Below, one piece after another: positions 12,456-20,868 of a stretch of 64,000 nucleotides of DNA. How positions within the stretch are numbered: position 1 is the first letter of the stretch; each line of letters starts with the position of its first letter. The translations under genes were made by a program, and so were the position numbers. The notes below the pieces were generated by a model that was not told the origin of the DNA, searched no databases, and worked only from the letters and a program-made list of their open reading frames with translations. This DNA is from Luteibacter rhizovicinus DSM 16549. GTDB taxonomy: Bacteria; Pseudomonadota; Gammaproteobacteria; Xanthomonadales; Rhodanobacteraceae. Where the stretch lies: the NCBI RefSeq assembly GCF_001887595.1, contig NZ_CP017480.1:558001-622000 (forward strand), in the 5' to 3' direction.

Positions 12456-12668
12456 TCAGCGGTTGACCCAATGGCACTGGCGGGTGTTGTGGTAATGGCC
12501 GTGGTGGTCGGACACGCGCACGTTGTGGCAAACCTGGTGGCGATGATGCGGCGGATGATGATCGTCGGCGTTGGCGGCCAGCGGTGCCATGATCGCGGCG
12601 CCCATCACGAGTAATGCCACGATACGCGAGCGATGGCGGGTGGTGGTTCCGGCGGTTTTGATAGTCAT
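12456..12668 (-). CDS. Small exported histidine-rich protein
   Basis: A 70-residue protein with a clear signal peptide (RIVALLVMGAAIMAPLAANA). The predicted mature part is only about 36 residues, of which 11 are histidine and 2 cysteine (DDHHPPHHRHQVCHNVRVSD then HHGHYHNTRQCHW). A strong Shine-Dalgarno GAGGAG precedes the ATG at 12668, and a terminator follows the stop, so it is a real single-gene unit. Such peptides can bind Ni, Zn or Cu in the periplasm, but no function is established by the sequence. Confidence 0.75.
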   Translation of the reverse strand: MTIKTAGTTTRHRSRIVALLVMGAAIMAPLAANADDHHPPHHRHQVCHNVRVSDHHGHYHNTRQCHWVNR

Positions 12669-12776
12669 GCTGGTCTCCTCTGTGGGAGCTCAACGTCGCT
12701 GTTCTTGTGTGACGAGTCAATACTTACGGAATGCGCATGCTTTGCTGCATTCAGCTATGTTCATGCGAGGCGAAAT

Positions 12777-12794
12777 AGCGCAAGTTATTGCGCT
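12777..12794. terminator. Small hairpin, possible terminator of the nucleotide-sugar dehydrogenase gene
   Basis: AGCGCAA / TTGCGCT forms a 7-bp stem around GTTA. On the plus side it is followed by TTTC, on the minus side by ATTTC, so the T-run is short in both directions. A weak terminator or a stabilising hairpin. Confidence 0.35.
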
Positions 12795-12831
12795 TTTCTG
12801 TAGCTGTTGCTGGCTGCGTTGTCGCTAGCAC

Positions 12832-12858
12832 CCATCGCCGATGAATCGGCTCCTACAG
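12832..12858. repeat. Single REP unit
   Basis: One unit (CATCGCCGATGAATCGGCTC then CTACA) without a visible partner, just downstream of the nucleotide-sugar dehydrogenase gene. Confidence 0.75.
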
Positions 12859-12880
12859 GGCTGCCGCAGCATGGACCCTC

Positions 12881-14158
12881 TCACAGGCGACCGTCGACGC
12901 TGTCTTGGGGAAGGACGGATTTGACGTCGTAGACGACGGCGCCCTGCTTGCCGAAGCCACGAATGGTTTCCGGGCCGAAGGCGCGAAACTCGTCGTGCGC
13001 GACGGCGATGATCACCGCGTCGTAGACACCCTCTTCGATCGCATCGATCGTACGCACACCGTATTCGCGCGCGCACTCCTCGTTGTCGACCCATGGATCG
13101 TAGACATCGACATGCGCCATCGACTGCTTAAGGTCGCGCACGATATCGATGACACGCGTGTTACGGAGGTCCGGGCAGTTTTCCTTGAAGGCGAAACCGA
13201 GAACCAGCACGCGCGCATCGACGATGTGCAGCCGACGCTCGCTCATCAGGCGAATGACGCGGTCTGCCACGTAAGTGCCCATCCGGCTGTTGATACGGCG
13301 CGCGGCGAGGATCAGCTCCGGGTGATAACCGGTGACTTCCGCCTTGTGCGTGAGGTAGTACGGGTCGACGCCAATGCAATGCCCGCCGACGAGACCAGGC
13401 CGGAACGGCAGGAAGTTCCACTTCGTACCCGCCGCCTCGAGCACTTCGCCGGTGTCGATGCCAAGCCGGTTGAAGATCAACGCAAGCTCGTTGACCAGGG
13501 CGATGTTGACGTCGCGCTGCACGTTCTCGATGACCTTGGCCGACTCGGCAATACGGATCGACGAGGTCTTGTGCGTGCCCGCGTGGATGATCGTGCGATA
13601 AAGCGCGTCCACGCGATCGGCGGCCTCGGGCGTGGAGCCCGAGGTGAGCTTGCGGATGTCGACGACGCGGCGTGCGTGGTCGCCCGGATTGATGCGCTCA
13701 GGGCTGTAGCCACAATGGAAGTCGACGTTGAAGACCAGGCCTGAGCCGGCTTCGAGGATCGGCACACAGATCTCTTCGGTCGTCCCCGGATACACCGTGG
13801 ACTCGAAGATCACCAGGTCACCAGCGCGAATGACTCCGCCGAGCATGCGGCAGGCCTTTTCCAGCGGCTCGAGATCCGGACGCTGCGCCTCGTCGATCGG
13901 CGTGGGTACGGTGACGATGTAGACGTTGCGGTCCGCCAGGTCGGTGACGTCGCCGCTGTAGCGCAGGCGGGCGGCGGCCGAGAGGGCGTCGCCGGTGACT
14001 TCCATCGTGTGGTCGCGACCGGCACGGAGCTGCTCGAGCCGGTGCGGATCGATGTCGAAGCCAAGCGTGTCGAAGTGCCGGCCGAACTCGACCGCCAGGG
14101 GCAGGCCGACGTAACCGAGACCGATGATGCCGATCCGTGGATCAGGAGTAAGAGCCAT
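12881..14158 (-). CDS. Nucleotide-sugar dehydrogenase, TviB/WbpO type
   Basis: A 425-residue NAD-dependent UDP-sugar 6-dehydrogenase, probably oxidising a UDP-N-acetylhexosamine to its uronic acid for a surface polysaccharide. The N-terminal Rossmann site is IGIIGLGYVGLPLAVEF. The catalytic Cys261 is in GGHCIGVDPYYLTHKAE, the middle domain has ESAKVIENVQRDVNIALVNE, and the C-terminal domain has VLVLGFAFKENCPDLRNTR. These features match the TviB/WbpA/WbpO group and not UDP-glucose dehydrogenase. No glycosyltransferase or epimerase partner lies nearby, so its polysaccharide locus must be elsewhere. Confidence 0.9.
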   Translation of the reverse strand: MALTPDPRIGIIGLGYVGLPLAVEFGRHFDTLGFDIDPHRLEQLRAGRDHTMEVTGDALSAAARLRYSGDVTDLADRNVYIVTVPTPIDEAQRPDLEPLEKACRMLGGVIRAGDLVIFESTVYPGTTEEICVPILEAGSGLVFNVDFHCGYSPERINPGDHARRVVDIRKLTSGSTPEAADRVDALYRTIIHAGTHKTSSIRIAESAKVIENVQRDVNIALVNELALIFNRLGIDTGEVLEAAGTKWNFLPFRPGLVGGHCIGVDPYYLTHKAEVTGYHPELILAARRINSRMGTYVADRVIRLMSERRLHIVDARVLVLGFAFKENCPDLRNTRVIDIVRDLKQSMAHVDVYDPWVDNEECAREYGVRTIDAIEEGVYDAVIIAVAHDEFRAFGPETIRGFGKQGAVVYDVKSVLPQDSVDGRL

Positions 14159-14235
14159 GGGGCGCCCGGGCGTCCAAAAGAAACGAAGCGTACACGGCGG
14201 AGCGGCGGCGTAGTACCACCGCTCCGCCCTCGACC

Positions 14236-14727
14236 TCAGGGACGGACCGCAGTCACCTCGATCTCGACCAGGAAATTCGGGCTTGCCAGCCCGGCGACCT
14301 GCATCGCAGACCGGGAGGGCAGGTTCGGCTGGGCGGGGGTACCGAAGAATTGCGTGTAGCCCGCCATGAAGCCGGCGAAGTCCATTTTGCCGCCCTTGGC
14401 CGGGTCACCCACCAGGAAGACCTGCATCTTCACCACATCGCCCAATGACAGGCCCATACCCTTGAGCTGCTTGTCGATCGAGGTCAGGACGCCGACGGTC
14501 TGGGTACGGGTGTCACCGTAGGCCTGCGGCGTGTCCTTCGGCGCACTGGCGTCGGCCACGGGAGGCACGGCCCCACTGAGGAAGACCAGGGTCTTGCCCG
14601 CCGGCACCTCCACCGCCGCCGAAATCGGGAACGTGCTGTTCGGGATCTTGTGGCGAACCACGTCGGCGGCAAACGCGGGCATCGCGGCCATGAGCAACAG
14701 GGGGACGAGGATCACTCTCTTCATCAT
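14236..14727 (-). CDS. Exported RidA-family protein (imine/enamine deaminase type)
   Basis: A 163-residue protein whose first 21 residues (MMKRVILVPLLLMAAMPAFA) are a signal peptide, followed by a YjgF/RidA domain: LVFLSGAVPP, DTRTQTVGVLTSIDKQLKGM, LSLGDVVKMQVFLV, and PSRSAMQVAGL with the arginine that binds the substrate carboxylate in active RidA proteins. Classical RidA is cytoplasmic and hydrolyses reactive imines. This one is predicted to be periplasmic and follows, two bases on, a cytochrome c gene and an exported amine oxidase gene. Clearing the imine made by that oxidase is a reasonable inference. Confidence 0.88.
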   Translation of the reverse strand: MMKRVILVPLLLMAAMPAFAADVVRHKIPNSTFPISAAVEVPAGKTLVFLSGAVPPVADASAPKDTPQAYGDTRTQTVGVLTSIDKQLKGMGLSLGDVVKMQVFLVGDPAKGGKMDFAGFMAGYTQFFGTPAQPNLPSRSAMQVAGLASPNFLVEIEVTAVRP

Positions 14728-14729
14728 GC

Positions 14730-15140
14730 TCACATGCCCTCCTCGGGCGGCTTGGCGGGATGGAACGGCTTGATGTCTTCGGCGCGAAGCGTGTCGGTGT
14801 ACGCGTTGCCGAAGTGCGTGCGCACGTAATTCACCACGTCGGCAATCTGCGCATCGGATAGCCCACTGCCGAACGATGGCATCGCGCCGCGCCCATTGAC
14901 CACCATCACGACCGGATAGGCCGCGGCGGCAAGCTTCGGATTGTTCGCCAGCGCCGGGTAATGCCCCGCACCCACCGCACCCCTGCCGTCGGGCATGTGG
15001 CAGCCCTGGCAGATGTGGGTGAATAGCTGTTCGCCCGTGGCGTGCGGGATGTCCTTGTTGGCGATGAAGTCGGGATCGCTGACCTGCGCGCGTGCCGCGC
15101 TCGCCGCCATCAGGGCGAGTGTCGTGACGTAGCGCCTCAT
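14730..15140 (-). CDS. Periplasmic cytochrome c
   Basis: A 136-residue class I cytochrome c with a signal peptide (VTTLALMAASAARAQ) and one haem site, CQGCH (Cys44, Cys47, His48). The sixth ligand is probably the Met in GAMPSFGSGLSD, followed by the C-terminal helix QIADVVNYVRTHFG. The ATG at 15140 overlaps the amine oxidase stop by ATGA, so the two proteins are made together. It probably takes electrons from the oxidase flavin; that partnership is inferred from the operon. Confidence 0.9.
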   Translation of the reverse strand: MRRYVTTLALMAASAARAQVSDPDFIANKDIPHATGEQLFTHICQGCHMPDGRGAVGAGHYPALANNPKLAAAAYPVVMVVNGRGAMPSFGSGLSDAQIADVVNYVRTHFGNAYTDTLRAEDIKPFHPAKPPEEGM

Positions 15141-16738
15141 GAGTGACCTCCCGCGGCAGCGCGTGCATGCAAGGCATCGATCGCCGACAGCGACGACAGA
15201 ATCGCGCCCTCCTGCCACGCCGGCAGGTAGGAAGCATGCTCGCCCGCGAGCACGATGCGACCGTCCATCGAGCAGATGTCCGCGTAGTGCTTTGCGCGAC
15301 TCGCATCGTTCCAGCCACCGAAACAGCCCAGCGTGAAGGGCGAACGATGCCAGGCCACGGCGATGCCGTTCTCGAACGAGCCCTTGTACTGAGGGTGGAT
15401 CATCGCGCCGTACTCGACACCCTTGCGCACGCGCTCGGCCGGCGTGAGCGCGGTGAACTCGAAGGCCTCGGTCGAGAAGGTATACGACCCCAGCAACACA
15501 CCCTTCTTCGTGCCGAACCCGTGGCTGGGGTACGAGATCATGCCGATCGGCAGGTCGGTACCGGTGATGCCACCGTAGATGGCTTCGTCTTCTTCCCAGA
15601 AGCGGCGATCGAACTGCAGGCCGATCTTCGACGATGCCCAATACGGTACGGCCGAGATCGCCTCGACCTTGGCCGCGGACACCTGGATCGGAATCTGGCT
15701 GAGGATGGACAGCGGGATCGTGCAGACGCACCAGTCGGCTTTTGCCTGCCGGGACTGACCCGGCGATCTGGCGTCCTCGTAGGTCACGCTGACGCCGTGT
15801 TCGTCCTGGGCGATCGCCGTCACTTTCGCGTCATAGGTCACGACCTTGCCGATGCGCTCGACGAAGGCTTTCGAGATGGCGTCCATGCCGCCGATCGGCT
15901 GCATCAACGTCGTCTGGTATTCCTGCTGTTCGTTGATGCCCAGTGAGCCCCAGAGCTTTGCCTGGAGCACGTCGGACAAGCCATTAGGCTTGGAAAACTG
16001 CGGTTTGCCATCCGGGCCGCCTCCCGCATGTTTAGCGAAGCCGCGACGCTCGCTGCTGGCATGCCCCTCGACGTACCGAAAGTCCTTGTCGAGTCCGCCC
16101 ATCACGCGCAGCGCTTCGAGCAGGGCTTCGCGATCCTCCTTGCTCACCAGGTCGTCGAGGCGGCCCTTGTCGCTCGCCTTGGCCAGAAGCTCCGCGATGC
16201 CGCCGTTGAGGTCCGATTGCACTTCGCGCAGCCGCTGCGGCTTGCCACCGTACGCGGTGGCGCTGTGCAGGTAGGCGTTGTGATTGACCTGCACGAAGGG
16301 TTCGAGCGGAATGCCGAACTGCCGACAGTAATCGAGCACGCCATGATGGTGGTAAGGAATCCGCCACGGCCCCGGGTTGAAGTACAGCCCCTTGTCGAAC
16401 TCGCAGACCTGCTTGTATCCGCCCAGCTCGGTGTAGACATCGCCGCCGCGCAACGTCCAGTTACGACCGCCGGCGCGCGCGTTGTACTCGAGTACCTGGA
16501 CCGTGTACCCCGCCTTGCCCAACTCATAGGCAGCCACCAGGCCAGCCAGTCCGGCACCGAGAATCAGCACCGTTCCCTTCCCCGTGCCCTGCAGGCTCGC
16601 CGGCCGTCGATAAGGTGACTCCGCTGCGAAACCCAGGTTATTCATGGCCTGGTACATCAGCGCGCCACCCCCGGCAACGCCGATCATCCGAAGCAGATCA
16701 CGACGCGTCATGGACGCGGACTTACCGTCGTCTTCCAT
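15137..16738 (-). CDS. Tat-exported flavin amine oxidase (FAD-dependent)
   Basis: A 533-residue flavoprotein of the monoamine / L-amino-acid oxidase family. A twin-arginine signal (TRRDLLRMIGVAGGGALM) directs export of the folded protein. The FAD-binding motif VLILGAGLAGLVAAYELGKA and RAGGRNWTLRGG follow, and the C-terminal flavin contact is DGRIVLAGEHASYLPAWQ. The start at 16738 has a GGGTGG-type ribosome-binding site; MTRRD at 16711 is an alternative. It heads an operon with cytochrome c and RidA, which suggests it passes electrons to cytochrome and not directly to oxygen. The substrate is not readable from sequence. Confidence 0.88.
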   Translation of the reverse strand: MEDDGKSASMTRRDLLRMIGVAGGGALMYQAMNNLGFAAESPYRRPASLQGTGKGTVLILGAGLAGLVAAYELGKAGYTVQVLEYNARAGGRNWTLRGGDVYTELGGYKQVCEFDKGLYFNPGPWRIPYHHHGVLDYCRQFGIPLEPFVQVNHNAYLHSATAYGGKPQRLREVQSDLNGGIAELLAKASDKGRLDDLVSKEDREALLEALRVMGGLDKDFRYVEGHASSERRGFAKHAGGGPDGKPQFSKPNGLSDVLQAKLWGSLGINEQQEYQTTLMQPIGGMDAISKAFVERIGKVVTYDAKVTAIAQDEHGVSVTYEDARSPGQSRQAKADWCVCTIPLSILSQIPIQVSAAKVEAISAVPYWASSKIGLQFDRRFWEEDEAIYGGITGTDLPIGMISYPSHGFGTKKGVLLGSYTFSTEAFEFTALTPAERVRKGVEYGAMIHPQYKGSFENGIAVAWHRSPFTLGCFGGWNDASRAKHYADICSMDGRIVLAGEHASYLPAWQEGAILSSLSAIDALHARAAAGGHS

Positions 16739-16886
16739 CCACCCATCCCCGAAGCTACCCCGTGCGGTCAAGATAACCACACGTTGCACTGCACAACAAC
16801 TGCCATCGGCGTGCACCAATCGGGTGCTATGACAGGCCGGCTCAAACCCTCTAAGCTCATCGGCAGCATCGATGCCCCGAGCCTGT

Positions 16887-17900
16887 ATGAACCTCACCGA
16901 AGACCGTTCCGCCGCGCGCCTTGCCTGGGCGCGCCATGTCACCGGCCAGCACGATCTCGCGCTGGAAAGTGCCTCGGCCGATGCCAGCTTCCGCAGTTAC
17001 TGGCGCGGCTACGTCGACGGCCAACCGGTCATCGTCATGGACTCGCCGCCAGACAAGGAAGATCCCGCACCCTGGGTCGCCATCGGCAAGCGGCTGGCGG
17101 ACGCCGGCCTGCACGTACCCACCGTGATGATCGCGAACCTGGAGCAGGGTTTCCTGCTCATCGAAGACCTTGGCACGCGCACTTACCTCCCGGAACTCGA
17201 CGATCGCACGGTCGACGCCTTGTATGGCGACGCACTCGACGCGCTGCTGCGCATGCAGATGCACGTGAGCACCGAAGGACTACCGGCATTCGATCACGCA
17301 TGGCAGACCATGGAGATGGAAATCATGCCGGCATGGTTGCTCGAGAGGCATCTCGGCGTGACGCTGGCCTGTGGCGAGTGGGATGTCGTCGAGAACGCGT
17401 TCACGGCCATCATGCACGCCATCGCCGAGCAGCCGCGCGCCTTCATGCATCGTGATTTCCACAGTCGTAACCTGCTGGTGACCGCCGAGCGCTCGCCGGG
17501 CGTGATCGACTTCCAGGGCGCCATGTCCGGCCCGATCACCTACGACCTCGCCTCCCTGTTGCGCGACGCCTATATCGTCTGGGACAACGAACGCGTGGAA
17601 GGCTGGGTGGAGGCCTATCGCCTGCGCCTGCTCGACGCGCACCTGCTCGACGAAAGGGTCGACACCGATCGCTTCCGTCGCTGGTTCGATCTGACCGGCC
17701 TGCAACGCCACATCAAGATCCTCGGGCTGTTCTGCCGGCTGTGCTATCGCGACGGCAAGCCCGGTTATCTCGATGACCTTCCGCGTGTCCTGCGTTACGT
17801 CCTGGACACGGCGCGCCGGCATGCCGACATCGCGCCGCTGGCGGACCTCATCGAAGCGAAGATCGGCCCGCGTGACATCCGTATCCCGGTGACCGCATGA
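16887..17900 (+). CDS. amgK: N-acetylmuramate/N-acetylglucosamine anomeric kinase AmgK
   Basis: A 337-residue aminoglycoside-phosphotransferase-fold kinase. Brenner's motif is FMHRDFHSRNLL, with the metal-binding Asp in GVIDFQGAMSGPITYDLASL. AmgK phosphorylates the C1 hydroxyl of MurNAc and GlcNAc in the MurNAc recycling pathway known from Pseudomonas. The assignment over a drug kinase rests on the coupled next gene, which encodes the MurU-type uridylyltransferase. MNLTEDRSAARLAWA at 16887 is the family start; five further codons are open upstream. The flavin oxidase gene diverges from it. Confidence 0.9.
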   Translation: MNLTEDRSAARLAWARHVTGQHDLALESASADASFRSYWRGYVDGQPVIVMDSPPDKEDPAPWVAIGKRLADAGLHVPTVMIANLEQGFLLIEDLGTRTYLPELDDRTVDALYGDALDALLRMQMHVSTEGLPAFDHAWQTMEMEIMPAWLLERHLGVTLACGEWDVVENAFTAIMHAIAEQPRAFMHRDFHSRNLLVTAERSPGVIDFQGAMSGPITYDLASLLRDAYIVWDNERVEGWVEAYRLRLLDAHLLDERVDTDRFRRWFDLTGLQRHIKILGLFCRLCYRDGKPGYLDDLPRVLRYVLDTARRHADIAPLADLIEAKIGPRDIRIPVTA

Positions 17901-18583
17901 GGCATGCGCTGATCCTCGCCGCCGGACTCGGCGAGCGCATGCGTCCGCTCACCACGCATACGCCGAAGCCGCTCCTGGAGGTTCATGGCAAGCCGCTGAT
18001 CGTGCATCACATCGAAAAGCTCGTCGCCGCCGATGTACGCTACATCGTCATCAACACCTCGCACCTGGCGGAACAGTTTCCCGACGTCCTGGGTGACGGT
18101 TCGCACTGGGGCGTGCGTATCCGCTACTCGTACGAAGGCCCCGTGCCGCTGGAAACCGGCGGCGGCATGCATAAGGCCCTGCCCCTGCTGGGGCCCGAAC
18201 CGTTCCTCGTCGTCAGTGCGGATATCTGGAGTGAGATCGACTATGCCACGCTGCCCCGCGAACCCGCGGGCGTGGCTCACCTGGTCATGGTCGGCAATCC
18301 CGATTTCCACCCCAAGGGTGACTTCGCACTCGAGGATGGACGTCTATATGAAGGCGACGGCCCGGCCGGCGCGGAGCGCCTGACCTTTGGCAACGTCGGC
18401 GTCTATCGCCGCGAGATCGTCGAGAACGAAGTCGCAGGACGCTTCAAGCTGTTGCCGATGTACCAGCGGGCCATCGAGGCGGGCCGGCTTTCAGGTGAAA
18501 AGTACGAGGGCTTCTGGCGCAACGTCGGGACGCCAGCGCAGCTCGATGAGCTGCGCGAAAACCTGGATTCCCGACGCGCGTGA
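17897..18583 (+). CDS. murU: N-acetylmuramate alpha-1-phosphate uridylyltransferase MurU
   Basis: A 228-residue nucleotidyltransferase that makes UDP-MurNAc from MurNAc-1-phosphate, bypassing de novo synthesis and the target of fosfomycin. The N-terminus has the pyrophosphorylase signature ILAAGLGERMRPLTTHTPKPLLEVHGKPL. Further motifs are LETGGGMHKALPLLG, VVSADIWSEID for metal binding, and FWRNVGTPAQLDEL. It overlaps amgK by ATGA. AmgK plus MurU in this order is the conserved recycling module of many gamma- and betaproteobacteria. Confidence 0.93.
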   Translation: MRHALILAAGLGERMRPLTTHTPKPLLEVHGKPLIVHHIEKLVAADVRYIVINTSHLAEQFPDVLGDGSHWGVRIRYSYEGPVPLETGGGMHKALPLLGPEPFLVVSADIWSEIDYATLPREPAGVAHLVMVGNPDFHPKGDFALEDGRLYEGDGPAGAERLTFGNVGVYRREIVENEVAGRFKLLPMYQRAIEAGRLSGEKYEGFWRNVGTPAQLDELRENLDSRRA

Positions 18584-18608
18584 TCAGACGTACGTGATCG
18601 GCTGAGGA

Positions 18609-18836
18609 TTACTGGATCGTTTCGGTGCTCAGTGCACGTAGTCGCTCATGGCCCATGGCGAACGCTTCGTTGAATGCACTGGTGATGTCGTCGAAGTCAT
18701 TGGTGCCGGTGTTGGTTTCGATCTCTTCGCCGACGTGATCCAGGATCCGGTAACTCGACCGGTAAACCTGCCCACCGCCGTCGTCGTGATACTTCACCGC
18801 CTTGGCCACCACTCTGAACTTACTGTGATTTTCCAT
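18609..18836 (-). CDS. Small hypothetical protein
   Basis: A 75-residue soluble protein (MENHSKFRVVAKAVKYHDDG...) with no signal or membrane segment. It alternates basic beta-like and acidic stretches and ends ALSTETIQ. I recognise no family. It converges on murU with 25 bases between and lies 65 bases before the motB 3' end on the same strand. AAGGAAAAG just before the ATG at 18836 resembles a ribosome-binding site. Confidence 0.55.
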   Translation of the reverse strand: MENHSKFRVVAKAVKYHDDGGGQVYRSSYRILDHVGEEIETNTGTNDFDDITSAFNEAFAMGHERLRALSTETIQ

Positions 18837-18901
18837 TGCGCTTTTCCTTCCCCTGTATCCCGATACTGACCGGGGAAGGTGACGGTTGCAAGTGACCCGG
18901 A

Positions 18902-19927
18902 TTACCCGCCCGGTGCAGCTTCAACGGCAACCGGCATGGCGCTGCCGACCGCTGACGACGGCGTCACGGATGGCGCGCCGGGAACACCACCATTCACATG
19001 CTCGGCTTCGGCCGAGTGCAGCGACGGTACGGCGGGAAGCACCTTCTCCTCGTTTGCCACTTCCGTGGACAAGGCCGCCCTGGCGGCCTCGTTCGTCATC
19101 ACCACGATGCTGATGCGGCGATTGATCGCCGAGGACGGATCGGCCTTGTCGAACGGCACCGACGCTGCGAGTCCGACCACGCGGGCCACCTTGTCCGGCT
19201 GCATGCCGCCATCGGTGAGCGTACGACGGGCGGCATTCGCACGATCGGCGGAAAGCTCCCAGTTTCCGTACGCACTGTCCGCACGAATATACGGCGCGTT
19301 GTCCGTATGTCCGGAGATACTGATCTTGTTCGGCACCTGGTTCACGAAGCCGGCCAGTTCGTGCAGGATCTGCACGGTGTACGACTTGAGCGCGCCGCTA
19401 CCGGTGTCGAACATCGGTCGGTTTTGCTTGTCGACGATCTGGATGCGCAGGCCTTCGGAGGTGATATCGATCAGCAGCTGGTCCTTGTAAGGCGCCATGG
19501 CCTGACTCTTGGCGATCGCCTCGGTCAGGTCTTTCATGAGCTGCTCGAGGCGACGCTTTTCCTTTTCCTTGGCCAGCTTGTCGATGTCCGAGGCGCTGGG
19601 TTTGGCGAAAGCCTGGTTGTCGCCTGGACCCTTAGGCAGATCCAGGGCGCCGCCGAGCTTGATCATGCTGGTGCTCGCGCCGCCAGGCCCCATCTTGCCC
19701 GAGGGCGCCATGGTGGACTGGCCCTGGGTCATGCTTGGATTCTTGAAGTATTCGGAGATCGCCGCGCGCTGCTGCTTGGTGCCGGCGCCGACCAGCCACA
19801 TGACCAGGAAGAAGGCCATCATGGCGGTGACGAAGTCGGCGTACGCCACTTTCCACGCGCCGCCGTGATGTGCGTGACCACCACGTTTTTTCTTGCGAAC
19901 AATGATGACTTGCTTCAGGTCACTCAT
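18902..19927 (-). CDS. motB: Flagellar motor protein MotB
   Basis: Peptidoglycan-anchored stator subunit, 341 residues. After a basic N-terminus (RKKKRGGHAHHGG), the single membrane helix AYADFVTAMMAFFLVMWLVG carries the proton-binding Asp31. The plug and linker follow, then an OmpA-like peptidoglycan-binding domain with ISGHTDNAPY and NWELSADRANAARRTL. The C-terminal tail after about residue 280 is Ala/Glu/Pro-rich and variable. It starts 6 bases after motA and shares its promoter. Confidence 0.95.
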   Translation of the reverse strand: MSDLKQVIIVRKKKRGGHAHHGGAWKVAYADFVTAMMAFFLVMWLVGAGTKQQRAAISEYFKNPSMTQGQSTMAPSGKMGPGGASTSMIKLGGALDLPKGPGDNQAFAKPSASDIDKLAKEKEKRRLEQLMKDLTEAIAKSQAMAPYKDQLLIDITSEGLRIQIVDKQNRPMFDTGSGALKSYTVQILHELAGFVNQVPNKISISGHTDNAPYIRADSAYGNWELSADRANAARRTLTDGGMQPDKVARVVGLAASVPFDKADPSSAINRRISIVVMTNEAARAALSTEVANEEKVLPAVPSLHSAEAEHVNGGVPGAPSVTPSSAVGSAMPVAVEAAPGG

Positions 19928-19933
19928 GAGGAC

Positions 19934-20788
19934 TTACCGGGCGCTCTTCAGATGCGCTTCGAGGTCCTGGAACGACGGCCGCGACGTGGTCTGCAGCGAC
20001 TTGCGGGCGAACTCGACGGAAACCATCGGGTTGTAGCCACGCAGGTTGGCCAGCAAGCCCACCTTCACGCACTCGAATGCACGACCGTCCGTGCTCACCC
20101 GTGCTTCCATCGCCGCAGACAGCGGGCCGATGAAGCCATAGGAAAGCAGGATGCCGAGGAAGGTCCCGACCAGGGCGCCGGCGATATGTTCACCGATCAC
20201 CGCCGCGTCGCCGTCGATGGACTTCATGGTGATGACGATGCCGAGCACGGCGGCAACGATACCGAAGCCCGGCAAGGCGTCGGCCATTTTCTGCACGGCG
20301 AGCGCCGGTGCCAGCGCCTGGTGGTGATGGGTTTCCAGTTCGACGTCGAGCAACTGCTCGAGCTCGTGAGGATCCATGCTGCCGCCGACGATCAGGCGCA
20401 GGCAGTCCGTGATGAAATCGATGAGGTGGTGCTCGGCGATCAGGCGCGGATAGGCCGAGAACAGGCTGCTGTTGGCCGGGTCCTCGATGTGGGACTCCAT
20501 GCCCAACTGCCCTTCCTTACGCATCTTGGTGAAGATGTCATACAGCAGGGACAGCAGGTCGATGTAGTCCTGCTTGCGGTAGCGCGGCCCCTTGAACAGA
20601 CCGATGGCATCGCGCCCCGCACCCTTCACGATGTCGATCGAGTTGGCGCTGACAAAGGCACCCACGGCGGCACCGAAGATGATCAGCAGTTCGTACGGCT
20701 GCCACAGGGCGCCGATGGATCCGTGCGACAGCACGTAGCCGCCAAGTACGGAAACCAGGACGACGATAAAACCGAAGATCACCAACAT
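19934..20788 (-). CDS. motA: Flagellar motor stator protein MotA
   Basis: Proton-channel subunit of the flagellar stator, 284 residues with four membrane helices. The first two are near the N-terminus (VIFGFIVVLVSVLGGYVLSH, LLIIFGAAVGAFVSANS). Helices 3 and 4 are ALPGFGIVAAVLGIVITM and LVGTFLGILLSYGFIGPLSA, with the conserved prolines and the cytoplasmic loop between. It has an AAGGAAG ribosome-binding site and a FliA-type promoter upstream, as expected for a late flagellar gene. Confidence 0.95.
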   Translation of the reverse strand: MLVIFGFIVVLVSVLGGYVLSHGSIGALWQPYELLIIFGAAVGAFVSANSIDIVKGAGRDAIGLFKGPRYRKQDYIDLLSLLYDIFTKMRKEGQLGMESHIEDPANSSLFSAYPRLIAEHHLIDFITDCLRLIVGGSMDPHELEQLLDVELETHHHQALAPALAVQKMADALPGFGIVAAVLGIVITMKSIDGDAAVIGEHIAGALVGTFLGILLSYGFIGPLSAAMEARVSTDGRAFECVKVGLLANLRGYNPMVSVEFARKSLQTTSRPSFQDLEAHLKSAR

Positions 20789-20814
20789 GACGTACTTCCT
20801 TCCAGTCGTTTTTC

Positions 20815-20841
20815 TTATCGGCCAGCTTGGCTAGAAATTAA
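20815..20841 (-). promoter_or_regulatory. FliA (sigma-28) type promoter of motA-motB
   Basis: On the minus strand TTAATTTC, 11 bases, then GCCGATAA. The -10 element is a perfect match to the sigma-28 consensus, and the spacing equals the consensus 11; the -35 matches at five of eight positions. It ends 26 bases before the motA start and reads into it. Confidence 0.7.
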
Positions 20842-20868
20842 GGAACTTCGTCACGATTTCTGAACGAT

